Shown here piece after piece: positions 1 to 5,976 of a DNA stretch of 6,962 nucleotides. Location of the stretch: contig DAIAZB010000592.1 of NCBI GenBank assembly GCA_027443745.1, forward strand, positions 1-6,962, in the 5' to 3' direction. How positions within the stretch are numbered: the first letter of the stretch is position 1; every line of letters starts with the position of its first letter. The notes under the pieces were generated by a model. The model ran no database searches, was not told the DNA's origin, and saw nothing but the letters and a program-made list of their open reading frames with translations. Position numbers and translations under genes: made by a program. The stretch comes from Thiomonas sp. Its GTDB lineage: Bacteria > Pseudomonadota > Gammaproteobacteria > Burkholderiales > Burkholderiaceae.

Positions 1-1
1 G

Positions 2-256
2 CCGGAGTTCATCGCCTCGCTGCCACTCACGGGTGAGGACGGCACGCTCAAACGTCGCTTCGACGGTCGCCCGGAAGCTGGCCTGATCCACGCCAAGACC
101 GGCAGCCTGCGCAATGTGTTGAGTCTGGCCGGCTATGTGCAATCGCCGACCACGGGCCGTCGCTCCACCGTGGTGGCGCTGATCAACGACCCACGCGCAG
201 CCGGCGGCTGGGGTACGATTGAAGCCTTGCTGGACGACGCGCTGCACAACGCCTGA
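2..256 (+). CDS. dacB: D-alanyl-D-alanine carboxypeptidase / PBP4 family, C-terminal part (5' truncated by window)
   Basis: The last 84 residues of a class C penicillin-binding protein are visible, with the reading frame open from the window edge to TGA at 254-256. The third active-site motif of the family is present as HAKTGSLRNV (KTG at nucleotides 95-103). It is followed by the typical LSLAGYV strand and a closing VVALINDP strand plus helix. PBP4 enzymes act in the periplasm, cutting the terminal D-Ala of peptidoglycan stem peptides or the D-Ala-mDAP cross-links. The SxxK and SxN motifs and the signal peptide would lie upstream, outside the window, so intactness cannot be judged. Other serine DD-peptidases share KTG, but the HAKTG-SLRNV-LSLAGYV pattern with a short tail after it fits PBP4/DacB best. 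Confidence 0.87.
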   Translation, partial: PEFIASLPLTGEDGTLKRRFDGRPEAGLIHAKTGSLRNVLSLAGYVQSPTTGRRSTVVALINDPRAAGGWGTIEALLDDALHNA

Positions 257-278
257 GTCCGGGTCCGTCAGCCGCATC

Positions 279-548
279 ATGCACCTATCCGACTGGTTGG
301 GCTTCACTGCCGCAGCCTTGACCACGGCCTCCTTCATTCCGCAGGTTTGGCTGACCCTGCGCACGCGTGACGTTTCCGGTATTTCCGTCGGCATGTATGC
401 CGCGTTCACGACCGGGGTGTTTCTGTGGCTGATCTACGGCATCGCAGAAGGTTCCTGGCCACTCATCGCCGCCAATGCCATCACCTTGAGTCTCGCCTCC
501 TGTGTGCTGCTGCTGCGCTTGCGCTATGGGCACACCCCTCGCGAGTAG
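279..548 (+). CDS. SemiSWEET-type small sugar transporter (PQ-loop / MtN3 family)
   Basis: This 89-residue protein has three hydrophobic helices (about residues 4-26, 37-56 and 60-82), the size and layout of bacterial SemiSWEETs, which dimerise to form a sugar uniporter in the inner membrane. Family marks are the PQ pair in SFIPQVW (residues 21-22), a short RTRDVSGIS loop, the LWLIYG segment (Trp50, Tyr53, Gly54) and AANAITL with Asn66. The Trp and Asn match residues known to line the sugar pocket in this family. An in-frame ATG at 219 would add 20 polar residues overlapping dacB. The ATG at 279 puts the first helix at the N-terminus as in relatives, so it is preferred, although no strong Shine-Dalgarno precedes it. 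The gene starts 22 bases after dacB and is probably co-transcribed with it. The substrate cannot be read from sequence. Confidence 0.86.
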   Translation: MHLSDWLGFTAAALTTASFIPQVWLTLRTRDVSGISVGMYAAFTTGVFLWLIYGIAEGSWPLIAANAITLSLASCVLLLRLRYGHTPRE

Positions 549-565
549 TCCTTGACGACGCCGCA

Positions 566-595
566 GTTGCTTGCCGGGATGCCACCCGCAAGCGA
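566..595 (+). terminator. Imperfect hairpin after the transporter gene, possible terminator
   Basis: About 20 bases after the SemiSWEET stop, GCTTGCCGGG (569-578) pairs with CCCGCAAGC (585-593). The stem has nine pairs with one bulged C and a six-base loop, and extends weakly outward to 567/595. No T-tract follows, so this is not a standard intrinsic terminator. Its position at the end of the dacB-transporter unit, ahead of a long gene-free stretch, is the main argument for a role in transcript ending or 3' protection. Confidence 0.3.
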
Positions 596-918
596 GGATC
601 ATGCTTTGGCGTCGCTGTTGGACGTCGAGGCGCGCAACACCTGAGCCGTCCAGAGTCCAGCGTCTCTTCACACGCGTTCTGCACCCGCGTTGCCCCCAGC
701 CCGGGGGAATGCGAGGCGTAGCGCGCAGGCCCGGGTGAACCGGCCCTCACCGATCCCCAGGCCAATTCCCCGCCCAGCCCCACTGGCCTCGCGCCCATGC
801 ATTGCCGCGCACGCAAGCGCCGGATGGGACCGGCGGCCACGCCCCAGTTCGAAATTGTTGCGACGCAGCAGCCCCAGGGCCCTCCCGGGCGGCGCCACGG
901 GCAGATGCACACGGCATA

Positions 919-1022
919 CCTTTAAATTCCATCATATTTTCTATATTATTCTCTGAATTTAAATTTTTATCTGTTTATTTATCATATAAATTGCTTTAGA
1001 ATTCTAATAAATTCTCATTCTT
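919..1022. promoter_or_regulatory. AT-rich island upstream of the osmolyte operon
   Basis: Positions 921-1020 contain 17 G or C bases in 100, in contrast to the very GC-rich flanks. Inside are a perfect 12-base palindrome TTAGAATTCTAA (996-1007), a 10-base palindrome AATTTAAATT (956-965), and a 9-base inverted repeat TTTAAATTC (921-929) / GAATTTAAA (955-963). ATCATAT occurs twice (931-937 and 981-987). AT islands of this kind in GC-rich genomes are typical of promoters, UP elements or binding sites for nucleoid proteins of the H-NS type. Its position ahead of the gpsA-ggpS gene set suggests it drives or silences that set. The function is inferred, while the composition is directly seen. Confidence 0.55.
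921..949 (+). promoter_or_regulatory. Candidate sigma70-like promoter
   Basis: A -35-like TTTAAA (921-926, four of six matches to TTGACA) is followed after 17 bases by a -10-like TATTAT (944-949, five of six matches to TATAAT). This would place a transcription start near 956 and give the gpsA-type gene a leader of roughly 355 bases. In so AT-rich a segment such matches arise easily by chance, and other -10-like hexamers occur nearby (for example TATAAA at 985-990), so this is only a candidate. Confidence 0.25.
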
Positions 1023-1114
1023 CGAACGAGTCTCTACAGGCGCCCCGTGCCGCTCCTCACCCGGTGCGCACGATCATGCCCTGAGCTTGCGGCGCCATCG
1101 GACGGCGGGCGAGC

Positions 1115-1129
1115 CTTGCCCCTGGCAAG
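1115..1129 (+). repeat. Short perfect hairpin in the leader
   Basis: CTTGCC and GGCAAG are perfectly complementary around a three-base CCT loop. It is the first of three inverted repeats between the AT island and the gpsA-type start. It is short enough to be chance in GC-rich DNA and is listed as part of a possibly structured leader. Confidence 0.3.
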
Positions 1130-1157
1130 ATCAACGGGCGTTTCAGCACTCTGGCGG

Positions 1158-1193
1158 ATCGTTCGCGCAGGCATGGTTCCATGCGCGAACGAT
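1158..1193. repeat. Perfect 12-base inverted repeat, possible operator or RNA hairpin
   Basis: ATCGTTCGCGCA (1158-1169) is exactly mirrored by TGCGCGAACGAT (1182-1193) around a 12-base centre. Inside the centre, TGG-TT-CCA can pair further. A G-C pair (1156/1195) extends the stem outward across a G-T wobble (1157/1194). No T-run follows, so it does not look like a factor-independent terminator. It lies about 120 bases before the gpsA-type ATG. It could be a binding site for a dimeric regulator or a structural element in the operon leader RNA. Confidence 0.5.
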
Positions 1194-1242
1194 TCCTGCC
1201 CCGATCCCGCCGCAAGTCTGTGCGGGGGTTCGCCAAGTCGCC

Positions 1243-1293
1243 GGCCGGTCTTGCGCCGGCCATCCTGTCCACGGATACGCCAGCCGGCCATCC
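1243..1293. repeat. GC-rich inverted repeat plus 11-base direct repeat before the gpsA-type gene
   Basis: GGCCGG (1243-1248) and CCGGCC (1256-1261) can form a six-pair stem with a seven-base loop. The 11-base string GCCGGCCATCC occurs at 1255-1265 and again at 1283-1293, start to start 28 bases apart. The second copy ends about 10 bases before the ribosome binding site. The second CCGGCC could therefore compete with the first for pairing with GGCCGG, a switch-like arrangement. This may equally be chance in GC-rich DNA. Confidence 0.3.
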
Positions 1294-1310
1294 CCGACCA
1301 TGGAGCCACG

Positions 1311-2510
1311 ATGCACGTTCCCAGCGCCACGCCCGATCTGCCGCACCACGGGGTCGACCCCCAAGCGGGCCTGCCACCGCGCATTGCCGTGATCGGCGCC
1401 GGGGCCTGGGGTACGGCCCTGGCCGCGGCGCTGCAACGCGGCGGCAGCCAGGTCACGCTCTGGGCCAGACGGCCGGATTTGGTCCACGCGCTGCAGACCC
1501 AGAGCAGCAACCCCCGGCATTTACCCGGCATCGTGCTGCCACCCGGCCTGCGCGCGACCACAGCGCTCGCCGAAGCCCTGGCAGGCGCTCGGCTGGTGGT
1601 GCTTGCACTGCCGTCGGCGGCGCTGCGCGAAACTGCGCAGCGTGTCGCACCCTTGCTCGCGCCCGACACGGTGGTGCTGACCGCGTGCAAGGGCTTCGAG
1701 CGCCAAAGCGGCGCGCTGCCCATCGACGTCTTGCGTGAGTGCTGCGACGGTGACCCGCTGTTGGGGGTGCTCAGCGGCCCGAGCTTTGCCGATGAAGTGG
1801 CACGCGGCCTGCCCACCCGGCTCACCTTGGCCATGCCCGCGCTGCAGCCGAGTCATGCGCAAGCACGACATGCCCGCGCCTTCGCGCTCGGCCTGCGACG
1901 GCAGTTGGCGGAGGCCGCCATCATGCTCGATCTGACCGAGGACGCGGTTGCGGCGCAAGTCGGCGGGGCGATGAAGAACATCGTCGCGATTGCCAGCGGC
2001 ATGGCCATGGCACAGGACCTGGGCGAGAACGCACGTGCCGCCATCGTCACCCTGGGGCTGGACGATATGCGCAGGCTCACACGGGCACTGGGCGGACGCA
2101 GTCAGACCCTGTTGAGCAGTTGCGGCGTGGGCGACTTGTTTCTGACCGTGGCCTCCACCCGCTCACGCAACACCCGGCTCGGGCTGCGACTGGGCCGTGG
2201 CGATGGTCTCGATGCATCCGCCGCAACTGCCGCCTTCGGCGAGTTGGCCGAGGGGGCCATCGCCGCATTCTCGGTGCAGGCGCTGGAGCGCCGCCATGGC
2301 CTGCGTTTGCATGTCGCCGCCTGCGTGCGCGATGTCCTGCTCCGGCACGCCAGCGTGCCGCAGGCGTTGGCGCGATTGCTGCGCGACAGCCCGGCGCAAG
2401 CACTGCCCGAACCGGTGTTACCCGCGATGACGCCAGCGCAGCAGGACGGTCGACTGGCCAAGGCGGCACGCCTGGCGACTGCGAGCTCGTCGCAGCGGCT
2501 GCTGCAGTGA
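1311..2510 (+). CDS. gpsA: NAD(P)-dependent glycerol-3-phosphate dehydrogenase, divergent GpsA-type
   Basis: The 399-residue product should reduce dihydroxyacetone phosphate to sn-glycerol 3-phosphate in the cytoplasm. The N-terminal Rossmann motif is GAGAWGTALA (residues 29-38). It is followed by NPRHLPGIVLPPGL, ACKGFE with Lys127, SGPSFADEVARGLPT (155-169), the catalytic-lysine segment GGAMKNIVAIASG (Lys222), GVGDLFLT with Asp275, and STRSRN with Arg286. The start at 1311 has GGAG five bases upstream. The frame stays open back to 1047, but that extension has no family character. It is longer than typical GpsA (about 330-340) owing to a polar N-terminal leader of about 23 residues and a C-terminal tail of about 35. 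It departs from consensus ahead of the lysine (DAVAAQ for the usual DviGvE) and at TLGL for the usual bacterial TRGL. Its stop overlaps a possible start of the next gene. With a GgpS-like synthase downstream, its likely job is to supply glycerol 3-phosphate for glucosylglycerol rather than for phospholipids. Confidence 0.9.
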   Translation: MHVPSATPDLPHHGVDPQAGLPPRIAVIGAGAWGTALAAALQRGGSQVTLWARRPDLVHALQTQSSNPRHLPGIVLPPGLRATTALAEALAGARLVVLALPSAALRETAQRVAPLLAPDTVVLTACKGFERQSGALPIDVLRECCDGDPLLGVLSGPSFADEVARGLPTRLTLAMPALQPSHAQARHARAFALGLRRQLAEAAIMLDLTEDAVAAQVGGAMKNIVAIASGMAMAQDLGENARAAIVTLGLDDMRRLTRALGGRSQTLLSSCGVGDLFLTVASTRSRNTRLGLRLGRGDGLDASAATAAFGELAEGAIAAFSVQALERRHGLRLHVAACVRDVLLRHASVPQALARLLRDSPAQALPEPVLPAMTPAQQDGRLAKAARLATASSSQRLLQ

Positions 2511-2521
2511 GCGCCAGCGCC

Positions 2522-3292
2522 ATGCCGCTCACCATCCTGGCGACCGACCTCGACGGCACCTTTCTCGGGGGTAGCTCAGCACAACGCGAGGCGCTGCTGC
2601 AATGGATCACGTCACATCGCAGCGAACTGGTGCTGATCTTCGTCAGCGGTCGCGGCCAGGCCTTCATGCAGCAACTGGCGACGGCGTTGCCGGTGCGGCC
2701 CGACCACCTCATCGGCGATGTCGGCACCACGGTGAGGAGCGGTCCGCAGTATGCCCCGCTGCCGCCGCTGGAACGCTGGCTCGACGCTGCCTGGCCGCAA
2801 GACGCGGCGACGCGCATCGAACGGCAGATGCGGGAGCATCCGCACTTGCGCCCGCAAGCCGTGCGCAGTGGCCGGCGCCGCTCCTATCTGTTCGACGATC
2901 CGGCGCAGACGCACGCCGCGCGACATGCCATGCACGGTCTGGGTTTCGACACCCTGCTGTCGGACAACCAGTATTTCGACGTGCTGCCGCGCGGTGTGCA
3001 AAAAGGCCCGACCCTGCTGCGCACGCTGACGGCGTTGGGCCTGCCGACGCAGCGCACGCTCGTGGCTGGCGACACCCTCAACGACCTGTCGATGTTCGAG
3101 ACGGGCCTGGCCGGCGTCGCCGTCGGCAACCGCGAGGCGGCGCTCGACGCCGCCATCGCCCACCACCGCAACGTCTATCGCAGCCCGCATCCGGGCGCGG
3201 CCGGCGTACTCGACGCCTTGAGGCGCTTTCATCCACCGGGGAACACGCATGGCTTCATCGCTGGTCATCGTCTATCACAGACAACCTTATGA
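2522..3292 (+). CDS. HAD-IIB (sucrose-phosphatase-like) hydrolase, probable glucosylglycerol-phosphate phosphatase
   Basis: This 256-residue HAD-superfamily phosphatase has all four motifs: TDLDGTF (nucleophile Asp9, acid Asp11), FVSGRG (Ser42), GVQKGPTL (Lys161) and AGDTLNDLSMF (Asp184, Asp188). VGTTVRSG, DNQYFDVLP and the placement of the cap between motifs II and III are typical of class IIB enzymes such as sucrose-phosphate phosphatase. The ATG at 2522 lies 11 bases after the gpsA stop with a weak ribosome site. An in-frame GTG at 2507, overlapping that stop as GTGA, would add five residues (VSASA) and is a real alternative. The gene overlaps the next one by 44 bases in another frame, implying translational coupling. 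From the GgpS-like partner, I infer that it dephosphorylates glucosylglycerol phosphate. It would do the job of cyanobacterial GgpP/StpA. Trehalose- or sucrose-phosphate phosphatase activity cannot be excluded. Confidence 0.85.
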   Translation: MPLTILATDLDGTFLGGSSAQREALLQWITSHRSELVLIFVSGRGQAFMQQLATALPVRPDHLIGDVGTTVRSGPQYAPLPPLERWLDAAWPQDAATRIERQMREHPHLRPQAVRSGRRRSYLFDDPAQTHAARHAMHGLGFDTLLSDNQYFDVLPRGVQKGPTLLRTLTALGLPTQRTLVAGDTLNDLSMFETGLAGVAVGNREAALDAAIAHHRNVYRSPHPGAAGVLDALRRFHPPGNTHGFIAGHRLSQTTL

Positions 3293-4772
3293 GGAACAGA
3301 TCGAGAACGGCAAGACCGTGCTGCGCGAGAACAGCAGTCCCAACGGCATCGTCCCCGCACTCAAGGGGTTCATCGGCCGCGTCGATCGTGCCAGTTGGGT
3401 GGCCTGGAAAAAGGCCCCGGCCGGCAAGCCGTTGCAGTTCGAACGCCGCATCGCCGTGAACGACAGCTACGGCAGTTACGACGTGGTCCGCCTGCCCTTG
3501 AGCGCGGAGCAGATCAACCAGTTCTATCACGTGACCTCGAAAGAGGCGCTGTGGCCCATTCTCAACAGCTTTCCGGCGCACTACTCCACCGAGAACTGCG
3601 ACTGGAGCGTCTTTCGCGAAGTCAACCGCCTGTTTGCCGAAGCCGCTTGCGCCGAGGCGGCGCCCGGCGCCGTGGTCTGGGTGCACGACTACAACCTGTG
3701 GCTGGTCCCGGGTTTCGTGCGACGCATGCGGCCAGACCTGCACATCGCGTTTTTCCATCACACGCCGTTCCCCGCGCCCGATGTGTTCAACATCCTGCCG
3801 TGGCGTGACGAGATTCTCGACAGCCTGCTGAGTTGCGATCTGGTCGGCTTCCATGTGCCGCGCTATGCGCGCAACTTTGCCGCGCTGGTGCAGGCACTGC
3901 GCAAGGTGGATGCTTTGGTGGAGCGCCGCGTCGATCCCGAATTGCAGGCCATGGGAACCGCGTTGTCGGAACCGGTGACTCCGGTGTCGCTGACGGTGGG
4001 CGGGCGCCGCGTGCGCATCGATGCCTTCCCCATCGGCACCCATGCGCAACTGATCCGCGAGACGGTGCAAAAGCCGGAAAATTCAGCCCGCGTGGCCCAT
4101 ATCCGGCGCGAAATTCCCGAACACACCATCATCGTCTCCATCGGCCGCGTCGACTACGCCAAGGGGACGCGCGAATTGCTGCTGGCCTTCGAGCGCCTGC
4201 TGCGACGACGCCCGGCGCTGCACGGCCAGGTCAAGCTGCTGATCACGGCCGTGGCAGCCGCCGACGGCATGCGCGTCTACAGGCGCGCGCAACAGGCCAT
4301 CGAACAACTGGCAGGACGCATCAACGGCCACTTCGGCACGCTGAGCTGGCTGCCTATCCTGCTGTCCACCACATCCCTGCCATTCGCCGAGGCGCTGTGC
4401 TATTACCGCGCTGCCGACATCGCCTGGATCACGCCGCTGCGCGACGGGCTGAACCTGGTGGCCAAGGAGTTCATCGCCGCGCATGTGAACGAAAGCGGCG
4501 TGCTAGTGCTGTCGGAATTCGCCGGCGCCGCGATGGAGCTGCAAGACGCGGTGCTCGTCAACCCCTACAGCATCAGCCAGATGGACAGCGCCATCGACCG
4601 CGCCCTGGATATGCCGCGCGACGAACAACGCACCCGCATGCAACGCATGGACGCGCTGGTGGAGCGCTACGACATCGGCCACTGGACCAGGCATGTGCTG
4701 GGACTGTTCGCGCAGTTGCGCGCCGAGCGCCCTGCGGCGCGCGCTCCCGATGGACAGGCCTTGCGCGCCTGA
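3249..4772 (+). CDS. ggpS: Glucosylglycerol-phosphate synthase (GT20 family)
   Basis: The 507-residue glycosyltransferase is close to the length of cyanobacterial GgpS (about 500). It should transfer glucose from a nucleotide sugar (ADP-glucose in characterised GgpS) to glycerol 3-phosphate in the cytoplasm. The N-terminus [11 protein letters not shown]...NGKTV...SPNGI (residues 6-34) and [32 protein letters not shown] (144-151), FFHHTPFP (168-175), NILPWR and GFHVPRY (200-206) follow the GgpS pattern as I recall it from Synechocystis. Trehalose-phosphate synthase (OtsA) instead reads roughly WVHDYHL, FLHIPFP and GFQT at the matching places. The C-terminal donor domain has GRVDYAKG (299-306), [13 protein letters not shown] (395-407) and [11 protein letters not shown] (421-431), shared by all GT20 enzymes. 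The ATG at 3249 has GGGGA six bases upstream, inside the phosphatase gene. Neighbouring gpsA-type and phosphatase genes supply the other two steps of glucosylglycerol synthesis. The main alternative is OtsA-like specificity, which I consider unlikely. Confidence 0.9.
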   Translation: MASSLVIVYHRQPYEEQIENGKTVLRENSSPNGIVPALKGFIGRVDRASWVAWKKAPAGKPLQFERRIAVNDSYGSYDVVRLPLSAEQINQFYHVTSKEALWPILNSFPAHYSTENCDWSVFREVNRLFAEAACAEAAPGAVVWVHDYNLWLVPGFVRRMRPDLHIAFFHHTPFPAPDVFNILPWRDEILDSLLSCDLVGFHVPRYARNFAALVQALRKVDALVERRVDPELQAMGTALSEPVTPVSLTVGGRRVRIDAFPIGTHAQLIRETVQKPENSARVAHIRREIPEHTIIVSIGRVDYAKGTRELLLAFERLLRRRPALHGQVKLLITAVAAADGMRVYRRAQQAIEQLAGRINGHFGTLSWLPILLSTTSLPFAEALCYYRAADIAWITPLRDGLNLVAKEFIAAHVNESGVLVLSEFAGAAMELQDAVLVNPYSISQMDSAIDRALDMPRDEQRTRMQRMDALVERYDIGHWTRHVLGLFAQLRAERPAARAPDGQALRA

Positions 4773-4820
4773 CCCCGCCCACGATGCCCCAACGTCCCCG
4801 CCCCGCTGCAGCCCCGCCCA
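4773..4820 (+). promoter_or_regulatory. C-rich, G-poor stretch after ggpS, possible Rho utilisation region
   Basis: By hand count this 48-base segment has 30 C and 9 G, a strand bias not seen in the coding flanks. Unstructured C-over-G RNA is the hallmark of Rho loading sites, and this segment sits in the only gap of any size (71 bases) inside the 1311-6962 gene set. It could attenuate transcription between the biosynthetic genes and the channel genes. No intrinsic terminator hairpin was seen in the gap. Confidence 0.3.
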
Positions 4821-4843
4821 GGGCAATGCGCTAGAGAGCCGCC

Positions 4844-5965
4844 ATGCACAACCAACTCGTGACCGATGCCTGGCTGTGGTCACAAGCCCATCACCCGGAA
4901 ACACTGGCCATCGGCCTGAGCGCGCTGGCCTTACCGCTGTTCGCGCTGGCGACCCGACTGGCGTTGCGGCTGAAGCCGACAGGGGGCGTGTGGCAGTTGC
5001 TGCTGCTGCGCACACGCCGTGCGTTGCGCGCGATGTGGCTGCTGCTGGTGCTGCGGCTGGACCTGTTTTTGCTGCAGCAGCATCTCTCGCACTGGGTCTG
5101 GTCGACCACGGTGCTGCGCCTGCTGTTCATCACCGCGGTCACCTGGCTGGCGCTGCGGTTGGCGCAGGCCGGTGGCGAGATCGTGATGCTGCGCCGTGGC
5201 GGCTTGAGCCTGCCGGACGACCCCAAGCTGCTCGACACCAACTTGCAGGTGCGCGGCGTCCTCACCCGCGCCCGGGTCCTGGCGCGGGTGGCCAGCCTGC
5301 TCATCGTGCTGGTGGGCTTGTCGCTGGCGCTGATGAGCATTCCCGGCGTGCGCCAACTCGGCACCAGCCTGCTGGCCTCGGCCGGCATTGCCGGCGTGGT
5401 CGTGGGCTTCGCTGCGCGGCCGGTGCTGTCGAATCTGCTGGCCGGATTGCAGATCGCTCTGGCCGAGCCCATCCGCATCAACGACGTGCTGATCGTGCAG
5501 GGTGAATGGGGCCGCGTGGAGGAAATCACCGGCACCTATGTGGTGTTCCGCATCTGGGACGAGCGCCGCATGATCCTGCCGCTGCAGTGGTTCATCGAGC
5601 ACCCGTTCGAGAACTGGACGCGAACCAGCGCCAGCCTGTTGGGCACGGTCTTTCTGTGGGTGGACTACGCCATGCCGATCGATGCTCTGCGCGCCGAACT
5701 CAAGCGGGTGTGCGCCGAAGACCCCGACTGGGATGGCCGCCTGGCCATCATCCATGTCACCGATGCCGACGCCACCGCTCTGCAAGTACGCTTCCTCGTC
5801 AGTGCCGCCAACTCGGCTCGCGCCTGGGAACTGAGATGCCGGGTGCGCGAGGCCATGGTGGCTTACCTGCAGCGCGACTGGCCCCACCATCTGCCGCGCC
5901 GCCGCCTGTCGTGGCGGGCCGATGGCACTGCCGATGCCGAGCAGCACGCTCGTGTCACCAACTGA
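4844..5965 (+). CDS. MscS-family mechanosensitive ion channel (first of two)
   Basis: The 373-residue inner-membrane protein has about four hydrophobic segments (near residues 20-42, 62-80, 88-108 and 145-167) and then the amphipathic pore helix GTSLLASAGIAGVVVGFAAR (173-192), rich in Gly/Ala as in MscS TM3. The conserved cytoplasmic beta domain follows: NLLAGLQIALAEPIRINDVL, GEWGRVEEITGTYVVFRIWD, RRMILPLQWFIEHPFENWTR. MscS channels open under membrane tension and let small solutes out on osmotic downshift. The start at 4844 has GAGAG five bases upstream. The gene is 71 bases after ggpS and two genes from the phosphatase, so a role in releasing the solute made by this set is plausible but inferred. 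It has two or more helices beyond the minimal three-helix MscS, as in many larger family members. Confidence 0.88.
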   Translation: MHNQLVTDAWLWSQAHHPETLAIGLSALALPLFALATRLALRLKPTGGVWQLLLLRTRRALRAMWLLLVLRLDLFLLQQHLSHWVWSTTVLRLLFITAVTWLALRLAQAGGEIVMLRRGGLSLPDDPKLLDTNLQVRGVLTRARVLARVASLLIVLVGLSLALMSIPGVRQLGTSLLASAGIAGVVVGFAARPVLSNLLAGLQIALAEPIRINDVLIVQGEWGRVEEITGTYVVFRIWDERRMILPLQWFIEHPFENWTRTSASLLGTVFLWVDYAMPIDALRAELKRVCAEDPDWDGRLAIIHVTDADATALQVRFLVSAANSARAWELRCRVREAMVAYLQRDWPHHLPRRRLSWRADGTADAEQHARVTN

Positions 5966-5976
5966 GGACTTGCACG

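Larger units (their letters stand above)
549..1310. other. Gene-free intergenic stretch of about 760 bases
   Basis: No convincing gene is seen here on either strand. Open frames exist on both strands, but their translations are Arg/Ala/Pro-rich low-complexity strings with no recognisable domain, and they overlap one another, as expected from GC-rich non-coding or shadow frames. The stretch has three parts: a GC-rich segment (549-918), a sharply AT-rich island (about 919-1022), and a GC-rich leader (1025-1310) with inverted repeats just before the gpsA-type gene. No tRNA, rRNA, transposase or CRISPR-like repeat was recognised. The 549-918 part might be decayed coding sequence, but nothing identifies it. 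Confidence 0.6.

Noticed and set aside
481..912. Minus-strand open frames of 143 and 80 codons in the intergenic stretch
   Set aside because: Their translations are Arg/Ala/Gly-rich without any domain, they overlap each other and one overlaps the SemiSWEET gene. This is expected from GC-rich DNA in non-coding frames.
1158..1193. Intrinsic terminator
   Set aside because: The stem is strong but no run of T follows either arm on either strand, and it lies upstream of an operon with no gene ending nearby.
1047..1310. 88-codon N-terminal extension of the gpsA-type frame
   Set aside because: The extension has no family similarity, is Arg/Pro/Cys-rich and contains the inverted repeats. The ATG at 1311 has a good ribosome site and a Rossmann fold soon after it.
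2077..2817. Minus-strand open frame of 246 codons
   Set aside because: It spans the end of the gpsA-type gene and the start of the phosphatase gene, both of which have complete family motifs. The translation is low complexity, so it is a shadow frame.
3249..4772. Trehalose-phosphate synthase (otsA), with the upstream gene as otsB
   Set aside because: The motif variants ([31 protein letters not shown]) follow GgpS rather than OtsA. The upstream phosphatase looks like the sucrose-phosphatase type, and a glycerol-3-phosphate dehydrogenase gene is part of the set.
4931..5947. Minus-strand open frame of 338 codons
   Set aside because: It is a Gln/His-rich shadow antisense to the first MscS gene, which shows a pore helix and conserved beta domain. 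It contains no recognisable motif.
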